Shown: positions 9,693-18,646, counted from the first letter of the stretch. The stretch is 64,000 nt of DNA from Erysipelotrichia bacterium (GCA_012520255.1 JAAYOQ010000005.1:1-64000), one strand, 5' to 3'. Translations and numbers: made by a program. Notes: a model not told the origin generated them from the sequence alone.

Positions 9693-10880
9693 ATGGCAAA
9701 ACAAAAATTTGATAGAAGTAAAGAACACGTTAATATTGGTACAATCGGTCATATTGACCATGGTAAAACTACATTAACTTCTGCAATCACTAAAACATTA
9801 GCAGAAGCAGGTTTTGCTGAAGCAAAAGATTACAGCCAAATTGATGGTGCTCCAGAAGAAAAAGCAAGAGGTATTACTATCAATACTTCTCACGTTGAGT
9901 ATGAAACAGAAAATCGTCACTATGCACACGTAGACTGCCCAGGGCATGCTGACTACATTAAAAATATGATTACCGGTGCTGCTCAAATGGATGGTGCAAT
10001 TTTAGTAGTAGCTGCTACAGATGGACCAATGCCTCAAACTAATGAACACGTTTTATTAGCTAAACAGGTAGGTGTTCCTGCGATGGTAGTATTCTTAAAT
10101 AAGTGTGACATGATGGAAGGTGAAGAAGAATTTATCGATTTAGCTGAAATGACAGTTAGAGAACTATTAGACAAATATGGTTTCGATGGCGACAATGTTC
10201 CAGTTATCCGTGGTTCAGCATTAAAAGCTATGGAAGGCGACGAATTCTATAAAGGCAAAATCTTAGAATTAATGGAAGCATGTGACACATATATTCCAGC
10301 TCCAGCAAGAGAAGACGATAAACCATTCTTAATGGCTATTGAAGATACAATGACTATTACTGGTCGTGGTACTGTTGCTACAGGACGTGTTGAGCGTGGT
10401 GTATTAAAAGTAAATGACCCAGTTGAAATTGTTGGTATTAGAGAAACTCAAAAGACTGTTGTTACAGGCTTAGAAATGTTCAGAAAAGTATTAGATTATA
10501 CTACTGCTGGTGACAATATTGGTGCTTTATTAAGAGGTATCGCAAGAGATGAAATCGAACGTGGACAAGTTTTGGCTAAACCAGGTTCAGTTAAGCCTCA
10601 TAAAAAGTTCAAGGCTCAAGTTTATGTTTTATCTAAAGAAGAAGGTGGACGTCATACTCCATTTGTAAGTAACTATCGTCCTCAGTTCTACTTCAGAACT
10701 ACTGACGTAACTGGTGTTATCACTTTACCAGAAGGCGTTGACATGTGTATGCCTGGCGATAATGTTGAAATGACAGTTGAATTAATTTATCCAATCGCTG
10801 TTGAAAAAGGTACTAAGTTCTCAATCCGTGAAGGTGGAAGAACAGTAGGTGCTGGTAACGTCACTGAAATTATTGCTTAA
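9693..10880 (+). CDS. tuf: Elongation factor Tu
   Basis: This 395-residue GTPase delivers aminoacyl-tRNA to the ribosome. G1 GHIDHGKTT is at about 19-27, DCPGH near 81-85 and NKCD near 136-139, followed by complete beta-barrel domains 2 and 3 ([32 protein letters not shown]). The length is standard. The ribosome binding site is AGGAGG. It ends the str operon at a strong terminator. Codon choice is restricted, as expected of a very highly expressed gene. Confidence 0.98.
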   Translation: MAKQKFDRSKEHVNIGTIGHIDHGKTTLTSAITKTLAEAGFAEAKDYSQIDGAPEEKARGITINTSHVEYETENRHYAHVDCPGHADYIKNMITGAAQMDGAILVVAATDGPMPQTNEHVLLAKQVGVPAMVVFLNKCDMMEGEEEFIDLAEMTVRELLDKYGFDGDNVPVIRGSALKAMEGDEFYKGKILELMEACDTYIPAPAREDDKPFLMAIEDTMTITGRGTVATGRVERGVLKVNDPVEIVGIRETQKTVVTGLEMFRKVLDYTTAGDNIGALLRGIARDEIERGQVLAKPGSVKPHKKFKAQVYVLSKEEGGRHTPFVSNYRPQFYFRTTDVTGVITLPEGVDMCMPGDNVEMTVELIYPIAVEKGTKFSIREGGRTVGAGNVTEIIA

Positions 10881-10902
10881 TTTAAGTAAATAGATGATTG
10901 AG

Positions 10903-10930
10903 GAGATGTCTGGTGACATCTCTTTTTTTA
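10903..10930 (+). terminator. Terminator of the str operon
   Basis: GAGATGTC (10903-10910) and GACATCTC (10915-10922) form an 8-bp stem with a TGGT loop, followed by a run of T. This is a classic strong intrinsic terminator. Confidence 0.93.
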
Positions 10931-10933
10931 GGT

Positions 10934-10963
10934 TTGCCTTTATTATGTTGGCTTTGTTATAAT
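10934..10963 (+). promoter_or_regulatory. Promoter of the PTS IIA-PfkB operon
   Basis: TTGCCT (10934-10939), an 18-bp spacer and TATAAT (10958-10963) with an extended -10 TG lie directly after the tuf terminator and 30 bases before the IIA gene. The expected start gives a leader of about 22 nt. Confidence 0.75.
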
Positions 10964-10992
10964 TTAGATAATAATAAAAGGGGTACATAAAA

Positions 10993-11403
10993 ATGATTGG
11001 TGTTTTATTGATGAGCCATGGCAGAATGGCTGAAGGTATGCTTGATGCCTGCAAATTATTCTTTGGGGATGATGTTCCAAATATTAAAGCTTTGAGCTTG
11101 TTGCCGCAAGATAACCCTGAATTGTTTGATGAAAGAATTAAAGAAGCAATTGCAGAACTTGATGATGGCAGTGGTGTTGTTGCGATGGTGGACTTATTTG
11201 GCGGAACTCCTTCAAACAGAAGCATGTTTATTTTAAATGACAGATTACAGGTCATAACTGGAATGAACTTAACGATTCTGTTAGAACTCATGGGTCGAAG
11301 ACTGAGTGCTGAGGATATTAGTGAAATCAATATTGATGAACTGGTACAAGTTGGTCAAAATGGAATCATGAGTCTTAATAAGTTAGTAAAAGAAGCAATG
11401 TAA
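10993..11403 (+). CDS. Mannose-family PTS IIA domain protein (stand-alone)
   Basis: This 136-residue cytoplasmic protein has the EIIA-Man fold. The phosphorylatable His is His9 in LLMSHG, and DLFGGTPSN is at 67-75, the signature of the family. In a normal PTS it accepts phosphate from HPr and passes it to a IIB protein. No IIB, IIC or IID gene is next to it. It shares an operon with a PfkB sugar kinase and a serine hydrolase, spaced by 4 and 1 bases. It may serve permeases encoded elsewhere, or regulate its neighbours through phosphorylation. Family assignment is secure; the partner and sugar are unknown. Confidence 0.88.
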   Translation: MIGVLLMSHGRMAEGMLDACKLFFGDDVPNIKALSLLPQDNPELFDERIKEAIAELDDGSGVVAMVDLFGGTPSNRSMFILNDRLQVITGMNLTILLELMGRRLSAEDISEINIDELVQVGQNGIMSLNKLVKEAM

Positions 11404-11407
11404 TTAA

Positions 11408-12319
11408 ATGATTGTAACCATAACATTGAATCCAGCTATTGATTATCATGTATATGTAGCTGATTTAAAAAGAGATAAAACAAATGTTATGGCCAAAAAG
11501 GAAATTTGTTGTGGAGGAAAAGGGATAAATGTCAACAAAGCTTTATCGCTTTTAAAAGAGAACTCCGTTGCGACAGGTTTTCTTTTTTCTAATGATTCAT
11601 CTTTGTTTGAAAATGAATTAAATGATAAGTATATAGTTAGTGATTTTGTAACTATTGAAGGTTCAACCAGAACAAATATTAAGATAAATGATCAAAATGG
11701 AAATTTGATTGAAATAAACGAGAACAATCAAGTTGAAAAAAAGGACTTTATAAAGCTAATGAAAAAAATTGATAAGTATCTGATTAAAGACAACATAATT
11801 GTTATTAGTGGTTCTTTACCAAAGGGATTAAGTGAAGACAGTTACCTGAAATTATGTTTGAAAGCTAAAGAAAAAGGTTGCCAGGTTATATTAGACAGCT
11901 CTAAAAAATCTTTAGCATTGGCTTATGAGTATTGTGATGTTATAAAACCAAATAAAGAAGAATTTGTTTCAATAACTGATTTAGAATTTGACTGTTCAAC
12001 AGAAGATATCATCGATAAATTAAAAGAGTTCAATAATGAAATTGTGGCAGTTTCTTTGGGTGAACAAGGGGCGATATATAAATATAAAAAAGATATTTAT
12101 AAAGTAAAACCTTTGGCATTGAAAATAAAATCAACAGTTGGAGCTGGGGATGCTATGGTTGCCGGAATAAGTTATGGAATAAAAAATAAAAAGAATATTG
12201 AAGATATTATTAGATATAGCAGTGCACTTGCATCCTTGATAATAACTGATTTTGATAGAGATAGTTTCGAATGCAAATTAGAAAAATTGAAAACTGAGCT
12301 GGAAATAGAAAGGTTATGA
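11408..12319 (+). CDS. PfkB-family sugar kinase (1-phosphofructokinase/tagatose-6-phosphate kinase type)
   Basis: This 303-residue ribokinase-fold enzyme phosphorylates a sugar phosphate with ATP. MIVTITLNPAID at the N-terminus and GGKGINV at 36-42 are typical of the FruK/LacC subgroup. The anion-hole and catalytic motif GAGDAM is near 244-249, with the catalytic Asp at about 247, and NPAID, SGSLPKG and KPNKEE are also in place. FruK acts on fructose 1-phosphate and LacC on tagatose 6-phosphate; sequence reading alone does not separate them here. It starts 4 bases after the IIA gene without a strong separate ribosome binding site, which suggests translational coupling. A PTS product would be a natural substrate. 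Confidence 0.87.
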   Translation: MIVTITLNPAIDYHVYVADLKRDKTNVMAKKEICCGGKGINVNKALSLLKENSVATGFLFSNDSSLFENELNDKYIVSDFVTIEGSTRTNIKINDQNGNLIEINENNQVEKKDFIKLMKKIDKYLIKDNIIVISGSLPKGLSEDSYLKLCLKAKEKGCQVILDSSKKSLALAYEYCDVIKPNKEEFVSITDLEFDCSTEDIIDKLKEFNNEIVAVSLGEQGAIYKYKKDIYKVKPLALKIKSTVGAGDAMVAGISYGIKNKKNIEDIIRYSSALASLIITDFDRDSFECKLEKLKTELEIERL

Positions 12320-12320
12320 A

Positions 12321-13358
12321 ATGGAATATATTGAATATGGAGTAGAAGTGGTAAAAAACTATGTTGATAAAAAGGTATTGCCTGGAGCGGCTATCAGTTT
12401 TGTGACTAAGGATTCGGTTGACGAATATTACCTAGGAAATAAAACTTTTGACTATGATCCTATTGATGAGAATTCTTTGTATGATTTAGCTTCCATAACA
12501 AAACCATTATCTACAACTGTTTTAATCTTGAAGCTGATTGAAGAAGGACTGATTACTTTTGAAACAAAAGTAGCAACTATCTTTCCAGATTTTCCTTTTA
12601 AAGACATTAATATAATGCACTTGTTGACCCATACTCCAGGAATAACTTCAGAAAATAATAATTACAGTGATTGTAAAGATAAAAGAGATTTATGGCAATT
12701 TCTAATTTCTTTAAAACAGAATAATCCGACGGGCACTGTTGTTGAATATTCCTGTTTCAGCTATCTTATTTTAGGCATAATTATTGAGTATTTTAAAAAT
12801 GATATTGAAGAATATGCTGAAGAAGTATTGTTTAAGCCACTTGAACTAGATGGTTTAATGTATAACCCTAAAGAAAAGAAAAGAGAAAAAGATTGTGTGC
12901 CATCAGAAATAACTTCGGATAGAGGATTGATAAAAGGAGTTGTTCATGATGGAAAAGCTAATATTCTTAATGGTAAAGCTGGCAATGCTGGATTGTTTGG
13001 CAATTTAAAATCAGTTAGTAAAGTAGCACAATTGTTTTTAAATGATGGAAAATATAAAGGAAAGAGTATTTTGAAAAAAGAAACAATTGATTTATTAAAG
13101 AAGCCATATACTCAAAATTTAAATCTATCTAGAACAATTGGTTGGATTTTTGCTCAAGAAGAAGAATCCATGGGGTTGTATCATAGCGATTGCTGTCTGT
13201 ATCATACTGGCTTTACTGGAACCTCGGTTTATATTGATTACATCAGAGAGCTAGCAATTATTTTTTTGACCAATGCCGCTTTTCCAACCAGAGACGAAAA
13301 AATGATAGTTATCAGAAGAGAATTTCATAACTCAATTTTAGAAAAAATGAAGATATAA
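12321..13358 (+). CDS. Serine hydrolase, beta-lactamase/penicillin-binding-protein-like
   Basis: This 345-residue protein has the class C beta-lactamase/esterase (Beta-lactamase family, COG1680) fold. The nucleophile motif SxxK is SITK at 58-61 and HTG, equivalent to KTG, is near 295. The second motif, normally Y-x-N, reads Y-S-C near 143-145, so the usual Asn is replaced. No signal peptide is visible, which points to a cytoplasmic esterase or amidase rather than a secreted beta-lactamase. It begins one base after the kinase stop and ends the operon. The linkage to a PTS IIA protein and a sugar kinase suggests the hydrolysis of an imported or modified carbohydrate ester; this is inference. 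Confidence 0.82.
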   Translation: MEYIEYGVEVVKNYVDKKVLPGAAISFVTKDSVDEYYLGNKTFDYDPIDENSLYDLASITKPLSTTVLILKLIEEGLITFETKVATIFPDFPFKDINIMHLLTHTPGITSENNNYSDCKDKRDLWQFLISLKQNNPTGTVVEYSCFSYLILGIIIEYFKNDIEEYAEEVLFKPLELDGLMYNPKEKKREKDCVPSEITSDRGLIKGVVHDGKANILNGKAGNAGLFGNLKSVSKVAQLFLNDGKYKGKSILKKETIDLLKKPYTQNLNLSRTIGWIFAQEEESMGLYHSDCCLYHTGFTGTSVYIDYIRELAIIFLTNAAFPTRDEKMIVIRREFHNSILEKMKI

Positions 13359-13384
13359 AGAAATGTTGAAATAAAGATTTAAAT

Positions 13385-13424
13385 AAAAACATCTTTTTGA
13401 TCATATCAGAAAGATGTTTTTATC
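13385..13424. terminator. Bidirectional terminator between convergent genes
   Basis: AAAAACATCTTT (13385-13396) and AAAGATGTTTTT (13410-13421) form a 12-bp stem flanked by A and T runs. It can end both the serine hydrolase operon and the convergent lysR gene. Confidence 0.85.
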
Positions 13425-13428
13425 TCGA

Positions 13429-14316
13429 TTAAGATTTTTCATTTAACATTTTTAAAAATTCTGATCCAGCTGGGGAAAGTACGACATCTTTCAGTTTGAC
13501 ATATTGGATGTCCCTTTTAAGATCGAATTCTTCAATTTTTAAAGGCCATAAATCGCCATGCATAACTTCTCTTTCGATAGCTTTAGTTGATATAAAAGAA
13601 ATTCCCAGATTGTGAATGACGGATTCTTTGATAGCATCCTGCTGGCCGATGAACATCACATTTTTAAATTTAAAGTTTTCATTCTTCAAAAACAAATCAA
13701 TAAACTTGTATTGTGATGAGTCTGGTGCTTTAGTAATATAAATTTCGTTTTCCAGTTCTTTAATACTGCAACTTGTTTTGCCAAAAAGAGGATGTTTTTT
13801 ACTTACAATCAGTTGTAATTCGTCATGCATGTATTTATTGATTTCGTATCGCTCAGTATTTTGAGTGATGTAATCTGAAACAAAGGCAAATTCAAGCTGA
13901 TTGAGATGGAGTTTTTTAAGAATGTTAGTAGAAGAGTTTATAGTCATATTGATGGTTATATTTGGATATTTTTTTTTGAATTCAGCTATAACTTCAGGCA
14001 TTAGATAAGTACCGATAAAGTTGGTAGCTCCAAAATTCAAAGTCCCTTCTTCTAAATTTTGTATTTGTTTAATGTGCTCTAGAGCATTATTATAGGCAGC
14101 AATAGTCTGCTTGGCGTAGTTAACAAGCATTTTACCTTCAGCAGTAAGAAAGGTAGATTTACCAACCCTGTTAAACAGGGTCACACCAAGTTCATTTTCT
14201 AAAGCCTGAATCTGTTTTGTTAGAGCAGGCTGAGTTAAATAAAGCTGATCTGCGGCTTTGGTGAAGTTTTTTATTTCAGCTAAGACTAAAAATGATTGTA
14301 ATTTATTAAAATCCAT
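13429..14316 (-). CDS. LysR-family transcriptional regulator
   Basis: This 295-residue regulator has an N-terminal winged helix-turn-helix (about 1-60; LTQPALTKQIQALENELG is the recognition region) and a C-terminal periplasmic-binding-like effector domain. It is divergent from the DASS transporter gene at 14501, the usual arrangement for a LysR protein controlling its neighbour, and the shared 184-bp region holds inverted repeats. The effector is probably the transported anion or a metabolite of it. The start has AGGAGA upstream. The length is normal for the family. Confidence 0.92.
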   Translation of the reverse strand: MDFNKLQSFLVLAEIKNFTKAADQLYLTQPALTKQIQALENELGVTLFNRVGKSTFLTAEGKMLVNYAKQTIAAYNNALEHIKQIQNLEEGTLNFGATNFIGTYLMPEVIAEFKKKYPNITINMTINSSTNILKKLHLNQLEFAFVSDYITQNTERYEINKYMHDELQLIVSKKHPLFGKTSCSIKELENEIYITKAPDSSQYKFIDLFLKNENFKFKNVMFIGQQDAIKESVIHNLGISFISTKAIEREVMHGDLWPLKIEEFDLKRDIQYVKLKDVVLSPAGSEFLKMLNEKS

Positions 14317-14500
14317 TGTAAGAGTTCTCCTTATTTATTTATATTATATATTATAACAAAAAGTAATGAAAACGATAAAATAATTCAATTGGGTTATTGT
14401 TGTTTGCTATTTTATAATATTAATAATAGATAGTTCACTATTTAACAATTGGTGATTTTGTTAAATGTGAACCCTATCAAATTATAATGAGGAGGAATTT
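14317..14500. promoter_or_regulatory. Divergent lysR-transporter control region
   Basis: On the minus strand an extended -10 (TGTTATAAT, 14350-14358) serves lysR. On the plus strand TATAAT at 14413-14418, with TTGGGT 18 bases upstream, is a weak promoter for the transporter. Between that -10 and the gene lies the palindrome ATAGTTCACTAT (14430-14441), a plausible LysR-type T-N11-A operator. The ribosome binding site GAGGAGG is near 14490. Confidence 0.5.
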
Positions 14501-15943
14501 ATGAATTCTAAAAAATTGAGAGAAAACCGTGGTGCCATGATAGGCACTGTCTTGGCAATTTTAGCATTCCTACTGATCTTTTTTATGCCACTTCCGGAAG
14601 GCATGACTATTGAAGGTAAAAAAAGTTTAGCGCTTTTTGTGTTTGCGCTAATCATGTGGATTGCTCGTCCTATTCCTATTTATCAAACATCTATCATTGT
14701 TGTATTGCTGTTACCATTATTGGGTGCAGTCAGTAGCCAAAAAGTATCTTTTGGTTGTTTAGGGTTTGATATTATTTGGTTAATGGTTTCGGCTTTCGTA
14801 TTAACATCAGCGATGAGTTCAACCAATTTAGGTAAGCGTATCGCTCTTACGTTAGTAACAAAATTTGCTAAAACACCAACACAAACACTTGTTGTGTTCA
14901 TTATTGTAAACTTTATTCTTGCTTTCTTTGTTCCGTCAACGACTGCTAGAGCTTCATTACTAGTTCCAATCACCCTGGTAATTTTAGAAATTTTTAAAGC
15001 AGTTCCTGGAAAAAGTAAATTTGGTAAAGTAATGATGTTGCAAGGAGTTCAATCAAATGCGATTGCAACTTCAGTAGTTATGACTGCGACTTCAGCTCAA
15101 GTATTAGCGATCGGTTTTATCAATGAGCAAGCAGGTGGAGATTTAGGCTATCTGCAATGGATTTTAGGCTCAATTCCACAAGCGCTGATTACTGTTGTTC
15201 TGATGTTCTTTGCTGGTTTATTTTTATTCAACTATAAAGATGAATTTGATGAAAAGATTGGAGATGTCGGTGGAGCACTGAAAGGACAATTGGATGAGTT
15301 GGGTCCAATGACAAAAGCTGAAAAAAAGGCTGCTGTTATCTTCTTATTTACCCTTCTTTCTTGGGCGACTGGAGATTATCAGAAAGACTGGTTTGGCTTT
15401 GAGTTGTCAACTGAACAAACTGCTGTATTGAGTATGCTTTTATGTTTACTACCTGGAATAGGAGTTATCAATTGGAAGCAGGCAGATATTAAGTGGGACT
15501 TAATGATTTTCTCTGCTGGTGCTTATGCGGTTGGTAATGCTGTTAACGATACAGGAGGTGCCAGCTGGGTTATTGATAAGTTGATTAATGCAACCGGATT
15601 AGACTTATTACCACCTAGTGTTGTAGCGGTGGCACTGATATTTATTACAATCTTTAGCCACTTAATCTTTACAAGTAAGACTGTTCGTACAACTATCCTG
15701 ATTCCATCAATTATTGTATTGGCGAAACAATTAGGTATCGATCCAGTTCCGTTGGCACTTGCCTGCTCTTATGGTATTTCTTATACTATTACCCTACCAC
15801 CGCATTCTAAGGTTAATACACTTTACTTTGGTACTGGATACTTTGATGTTAAAGATGAATTAATCTATGGTCTGATTACTTGTTTCTTTGGTGCTGTTGC
15901 TATAAGTCTGGTCTATTTTGTTTGGCTTAATGTAGTATTGTAA
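14501..15943 (+). CDS. DASS (SLC13) family anion:sodium symporter
   Basis: This 480-residue membrane protein has about a dozen hydrophobic helices and the two re-entrant loop motifs of divalent anion:Na+ symporters. At the positions where carboxylate carriers show SNT, this protein has STT (PSTTARASLLVPI) and SKT (TSKTVRTTILIPS). That suggests a substrate other than simple dicarboxylates. It is divergent from a LysR regulator and is followed 52 bases later by an ApgM-like phosphomutase, so the three probably form one functional unit. The substrate could be a carboxylate or an organophosphate/phosphonate-like anion; this is inference. Confidence 0.85.
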   Translation: MNSKKLRENRGAMIGTVLAILAFLLIFFMPLPEGMTIEGKKSLALFVFALIMWIARPIPIYQTSIIVVLLLPLLGAVSSQKVSFGCLGFDIIWLMVSAFVLTSAMSSTNLGKRIALTLVTKFAKTPTQTLVVFIIVNFILAFFVPSTTARASLLVPITLVILEIFKAVPGKSKFGKVMMLQGVQSNAIATSVVMTATSAQVLAIGFINEQAGGDLGYLQWILGSIPQALITVVLMFFAGLFLFNYKDEFDEKIGDVGGALKGQLDELGPMTKAEKKAAVIFLFTLLSWATGDYQKDWFGFELSTEQTAVLSMLLCLLPGIGVINWKQADIKWDLMIFSAGAYAVGNAVNDTGGASWVIDKLINATGLDLLPPSVVAVALIFITIFSHLIFTSKTVRTTILIPSIIVLAKQLGIDPVPLALACSYGISYTITLPPHSKVNTLYFGTGYFDVKDELIYGLITCFFGAVAISLVYFVWLNVVL

Positions 15944-15995
15944 AATTATAGCGACAATAAGATTTAAAAGAATCAAATTAGAAAAGGAGGATTGT

Positions 15996-17237
15996 GTGAA
16001 AAATAAAATATTGCTTTGTATTGCAGATGGTGTCGGCGATCGTCCATGTGAAGTATTAGGATGGAAAACTCCGTTGCAATATGCGAACACACCTCATTTA
16101 GACCAATTGGCTAAAGATGGTCAAAGTGGGATTATGGACCTGTATCAGGCAGGAACTCCTGTTGGAACAGATCTTGGACACATGTGTTTGTTCGGATACG
16201 ATTTGAAAGATTATCCTGGTCGCGGCCCAATTGAAGCCTTTGGCGAGAGTGTCGAACTTTTAACTGGCGATGTTGCTTTCCGTAGCAATTTCGGTACGGT
16301 TGATGAAGAAATAAAAGTAATTGATCGTCGTGCCGGGCGAATTAGAGAGGGAACAAAAGAGCTGGCTGCTGCTTTAAGTGGCATGCAGATTGAAGATGTA
16401 ACTATTCTTTTTAAAGAAGCTACAGAACATCGTGCGGTTTTAGTTTTAAGAGGACCGGGACTTTCTGATGCCATTACTGATACTGACCCTAAAATTGAGA
16501 AAGTAGCAGTAAAGCAACCTGAAGCGAAAGATGGCAGTGAAGCAGCTAAAAAAACAGCTAGAATTCTTTTAGAGTTTCAAAAAAGATCTCATGAAATACT
16601 GTCTAATCATCCAGTTAACAAAAAACGTGTTGAAGCAGGTTTATTTCCGGCTAACTATATCCTGACTCGTGGTGCTGGAAGCATGCCGGATATCAAAAAA
16701 ATAACTCAACAGTTAAAATTCAAAGCTTGTTGTGTTGCTGAAGAATCAACGGTATTGGGAGTTGCAAGATTAGCTGGATTTTCAACAATGACAGATCCAA
16801 GCTTTACCGGTAATATCGATACCAATATTGATAAAAAAGCTGAACTGGCAGTAGAGGCTTTAAAAGAAAACGACTTTGTTGCTCTTCATTTTAAAGCTCC
16901 AGATTTAATGGGACATGACAATAAACCAAAAGGTAAAGTTGAGGCTATTGAAAAATTTGATGAATTGCTCGGCAATGTGATGAACAGATTAAAAAACGCT
17001 GATTCAGGTAATGTCATCATCGCGCTGGCAGCAGATCATTCAACACCATGCGAAAGAAGAGAGCATAGTGGAGATCCTGTTCCTATTTTGATTAGTGGCA
17101 AGAACATCCGTAAAGACCATGTTGAAAAATATGATGAAGTCTCTTCGGCAGCTGGTGCTATTTGTCGAATTAGAGGAAAAGATTTGTTCTATACACTTCT
17201 AGATTATTTGGAAGTGACTAAAAAAGAGGGTAATTAA
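15996..17237 (+). CDS. ApgM-like (COG3635) alkaline-phosphatase-superfamily phosphomutase
   Basis: This 413-residue protein matches the archaeal-type cofactor-independent phosphoglycerate mutase family: DGVGDRP at 11-17, the nucleophile region GTPVGTDLGH near 53-62, GRGPIEA, DLMGHDNKPKG, and the late metal site AADHSTP. The nucleophile position reads Thr58, where archaeal ApgM as I recall it has Ser. The start is GTG at 15996 behind GAAAAGGAGG. It follows a DASS transporter under LysR control rather than a glycolytic gene. It may therefore act on an imported phosphorylated or phosphono compound instead of serving glycolysis; mutase activity remains the default reading. Confidence 0.78.
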   Translation: MKNKILLCIADGVGDRPCEVLGWKTPLQYANTPHLDQLAKDGQSGIMDLYQAGTPVGTDLGHMCLFGYDLKDYPGRGPIEAFGESVELLTGDVAFRSNFGTVDEEIKVIDRRAGRIREGTKELAAALSGMQIEDVTILFKEATEHRAVLVLRGPGLSDAITDTDPKIEKVAVKQPEAKDGSEAAKKTARILLEFQKRSHEILSNHPVNKKRVEAGLFPANYILTRGAGSMPDIKKITQQLKFKACCVAEESTVLGVARLAGFSTMTDPSFTGNIDTNIDKKAELAVEALKENDFVALHFKAPDLMGHDNKPKGKVEAIEKFDELLGNVMNRLKNADSGNVIIALAADHSTPCERREHSGDPVPILISGKNIRKDHVEKYDEVSSAAGAICRIRGKDLFYTLLDYLEVTKKEGN

Positions 17238-17266
17238 CCTTTCCATAAACCTTAGTAGCAACTAAG

Positions 17267-17301
17267 AAAAAATGGTATATCTTTGTGATATGCCATTTTT
17301 T
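17267..17301 (+). terminator. Terminator of the DASS-ApgM operon
   Basis: A 15-bp stem with one G-T pair (17267-17281 with 17287-17301) and a 5-nt loop starts with an A-run and ends in a T-run. It is strong and works in both directions. Confidence 0.88.
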
Positions 17302-17469
17302 AACATTTATAAGGCATCAATGACATTAAAAATATATCGTATAATCTTAATAAGATGGATTATGGTAATAGATGATTATTAATAAGAAAAAAAGATAAGA
17401 AATTTATAAAAGAAAAATGATATAACATTTTTTTCAAATAAGTACAAAACCAAAAAATATAAAAAATAG

Positions 17470-17498
17470 TTGCATTACAGCTTTTTTTGTTGTATTAT
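17470..17498 (+). promoter_or_regulatory. Promoter of the S10-spc-alpha superoperon
   Basis: TTGCAT (17470-17475), a 17-bp spacer and TATTAT (17493-17498) lie directly ahead of the GC-rich leader. Transcription should start near 17505. Confidence 0.7.
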
Positions 17499-17504
17499 AT
17501 TTTT

Positions 17505-17627
17505 TGCGACCGTACAGATATGCGAGGTTGCCGGCACACCAGAATCCGTTGTCATGGAGTGTAGTCGGGGAATTCGCATGGAACGGGTCTATCATGGAAA
17601 TAGACAAGCAAAAAGGAGGAAGTATCC
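17505..17627 (+). ncRNA. Structured S10 operon leader (putative L4/S10-type autoregulatory RNA)
   Basis: The 120-nt leader is much richer in G and C than its surroundings. A long-range stem pairs ATGCGA (17520-17525) with TCGCAT (17574-17579), enclosing a conserved-looking region around 17526-17573. A second hairpin pairs GTCTAT (17587-17592) with ATAGAC (17600-17605) just ahead of the AAAGGAGG ribosome binding site. In Bacteria, ribosomal protein L4 can bind such leaders to repress the S10 operon. Position and structure fit, but I cannot confirm family membership by reading. Confidence 0.65.
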
Positions 17628-17939
17628 ATGGCAAGAAATGTTGTAAGAATTCGTCTAAAAGCCTATGAACATCGTTCTTTAGACTCAGCAACTCAAAAGA
17701 TTGTAGAAGCTGCATTAAAGCACGGTGCTAAAAAGGTTGTAGGACCAGTACCACTACCAACTGAAAAACAGGTAGTAACAGTAATCAGAGCTACTCACAA
17801 GTACAAAGATTCAAGAGAACAGTTCGAAATGAGAACACATAAAAGATTGGTTGAGATCGTCGGCCCAACTGCTGAAACGATTAATGCGTTAAGTGGTTTA
17901 GAGTTGCCAAGCGGTGTCGATATTGAAATCAAACTTTAG
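17628..17939 (+). CDS. rpsJ: 30S ribosomal protein S10
   Basis: This 103-residue 30S head protein also acts in transcription antitermination together with NusB. The typical [13 protein letters not shown] start, [10 protein letters not shown] loop and RTHKRLVEI strand are present. It is the first gene of the superoperon, following the leader at AAAAGGAGG. Length and sequence are ordinary. rplC follows after 18 bases. Confidence 0.98.
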   Translation: MARNVVRIRLKAYEHRSLDSATQKIVEAALKHGAKKVVGPVPLPTEKQVVTVIRATHKYKDSREQFEMRTHKRLVEIVGPTAETINALSGLELPSGVDIEIKL

Positions 17940-17957
17940 GAATTAGGAGGAGACATC

Positions 17958-18632
17958 ATGAAAGGACTAATAGGTAGAAAACTTGGCATGACTCAAGTAT
18001 TCGCCAGTGATGGGACACTCATTCCAGTTACAGTCGTTAAGGTATTCCCTAATGTGGTTACCCAGAAAAAAACAATGGAAAACGACGGTTATGTAGCGCT
18101 ACAACTTGGAATGGAAGACCTAAAAGAACACAAAGCTACAAAGGCTAATAAAGGCCATGCTGCTAAGGCTAACACAGCACCAAAAAGATTCTACAGAGAA
18201 ATTAGAACTGATGAAATGGCTGATTTAGAACTTGGCGATATCGTTTCTGCGGATTTATTTGAAGCGGGCGATAAAGTAGATGTTCAGGGAACATCTCGTG
18301 GTAAAGGCTACATGGGAGCTGTTTACCGTAACAACCAAAAATTATTATTTGCATCCCATGGTGCTGGACCAGCACACAGAACAATCGGTTCATTAGCTAC
18401 CAATGGACGTACTAATGCTCGTATCAATAAAGGTAGAATTATGGCCGGTCAGGAAGGTAACTATACTACCACAAATCAAAACTTAGAAGTTATCAAAGTT
18501 GATATGGAAAACGATTGCCTATTAATTAAAGGTAATGTTCCAGGACCAAGAAGAGGTGTAGTAGTTGTAAAAACAACAGTAAAACCTATCAAACATGTTG
18601 ACCCGGTTGAATTGGTCAACTATGAAATTTAA
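17958..18632 (+). CDS. rplC: 50S ribosomal protein L3
   Basis: This 224-residue primary 23S rRNA binder has a long extension that reaches the peptidyl transferase centre. MKGLIGRKLGMTQVF at the start, the SRGKGYMGA region and HGAGPAHRTIGS are characteristic. It is slightly longer than the E. coli protein, within the family range. It is preceded by AGGAGG and followed 14 bases later by rplD. Confidence 0.98.
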   Translation: MKGLIGRKLGMTQVFASDGTLIPVTVVKVFPNVVTQKKTMENDGYVALQLGMEDLKEHKATKANKGHAAKANTAPKRFYREIRTDEMADLELGDIVSADLFEAGDKVDVQGTSRGKGYMGAVYRNNQKLLFASHGAGPAHRTIGSLATNGRTNARINKGRIMAGQEGNYTTTNQNLEVIKVDMENDCLLIKGNVPGPRRGVVVVKTTVKPIKHVDPVELVNYEI

Positions 18633-18646
18633 AAGGAGGCTCACAT

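Larger units (their letters stand above)
17238..17627. promoter_or_regulatory. 390-bp intergenic region with terminator, S10 promoter and S10 leader
   Basis: After a small hairpin at 17251-17265 comes the terminator of the ApgM operon, then about 165 bp of very AT-rich DNA with no recognisable gene. The S10 promoter follows at 17470 and the structured S10 leader fills the last 120 bp. These parts are listed separately. Confidence 0.8.

Noticed and set aside
14483-14488. TATAAT just before the DASS transporter gene
   Set aside because: A start from here would fall inside the ribosome binding site, leaving no usable leader.
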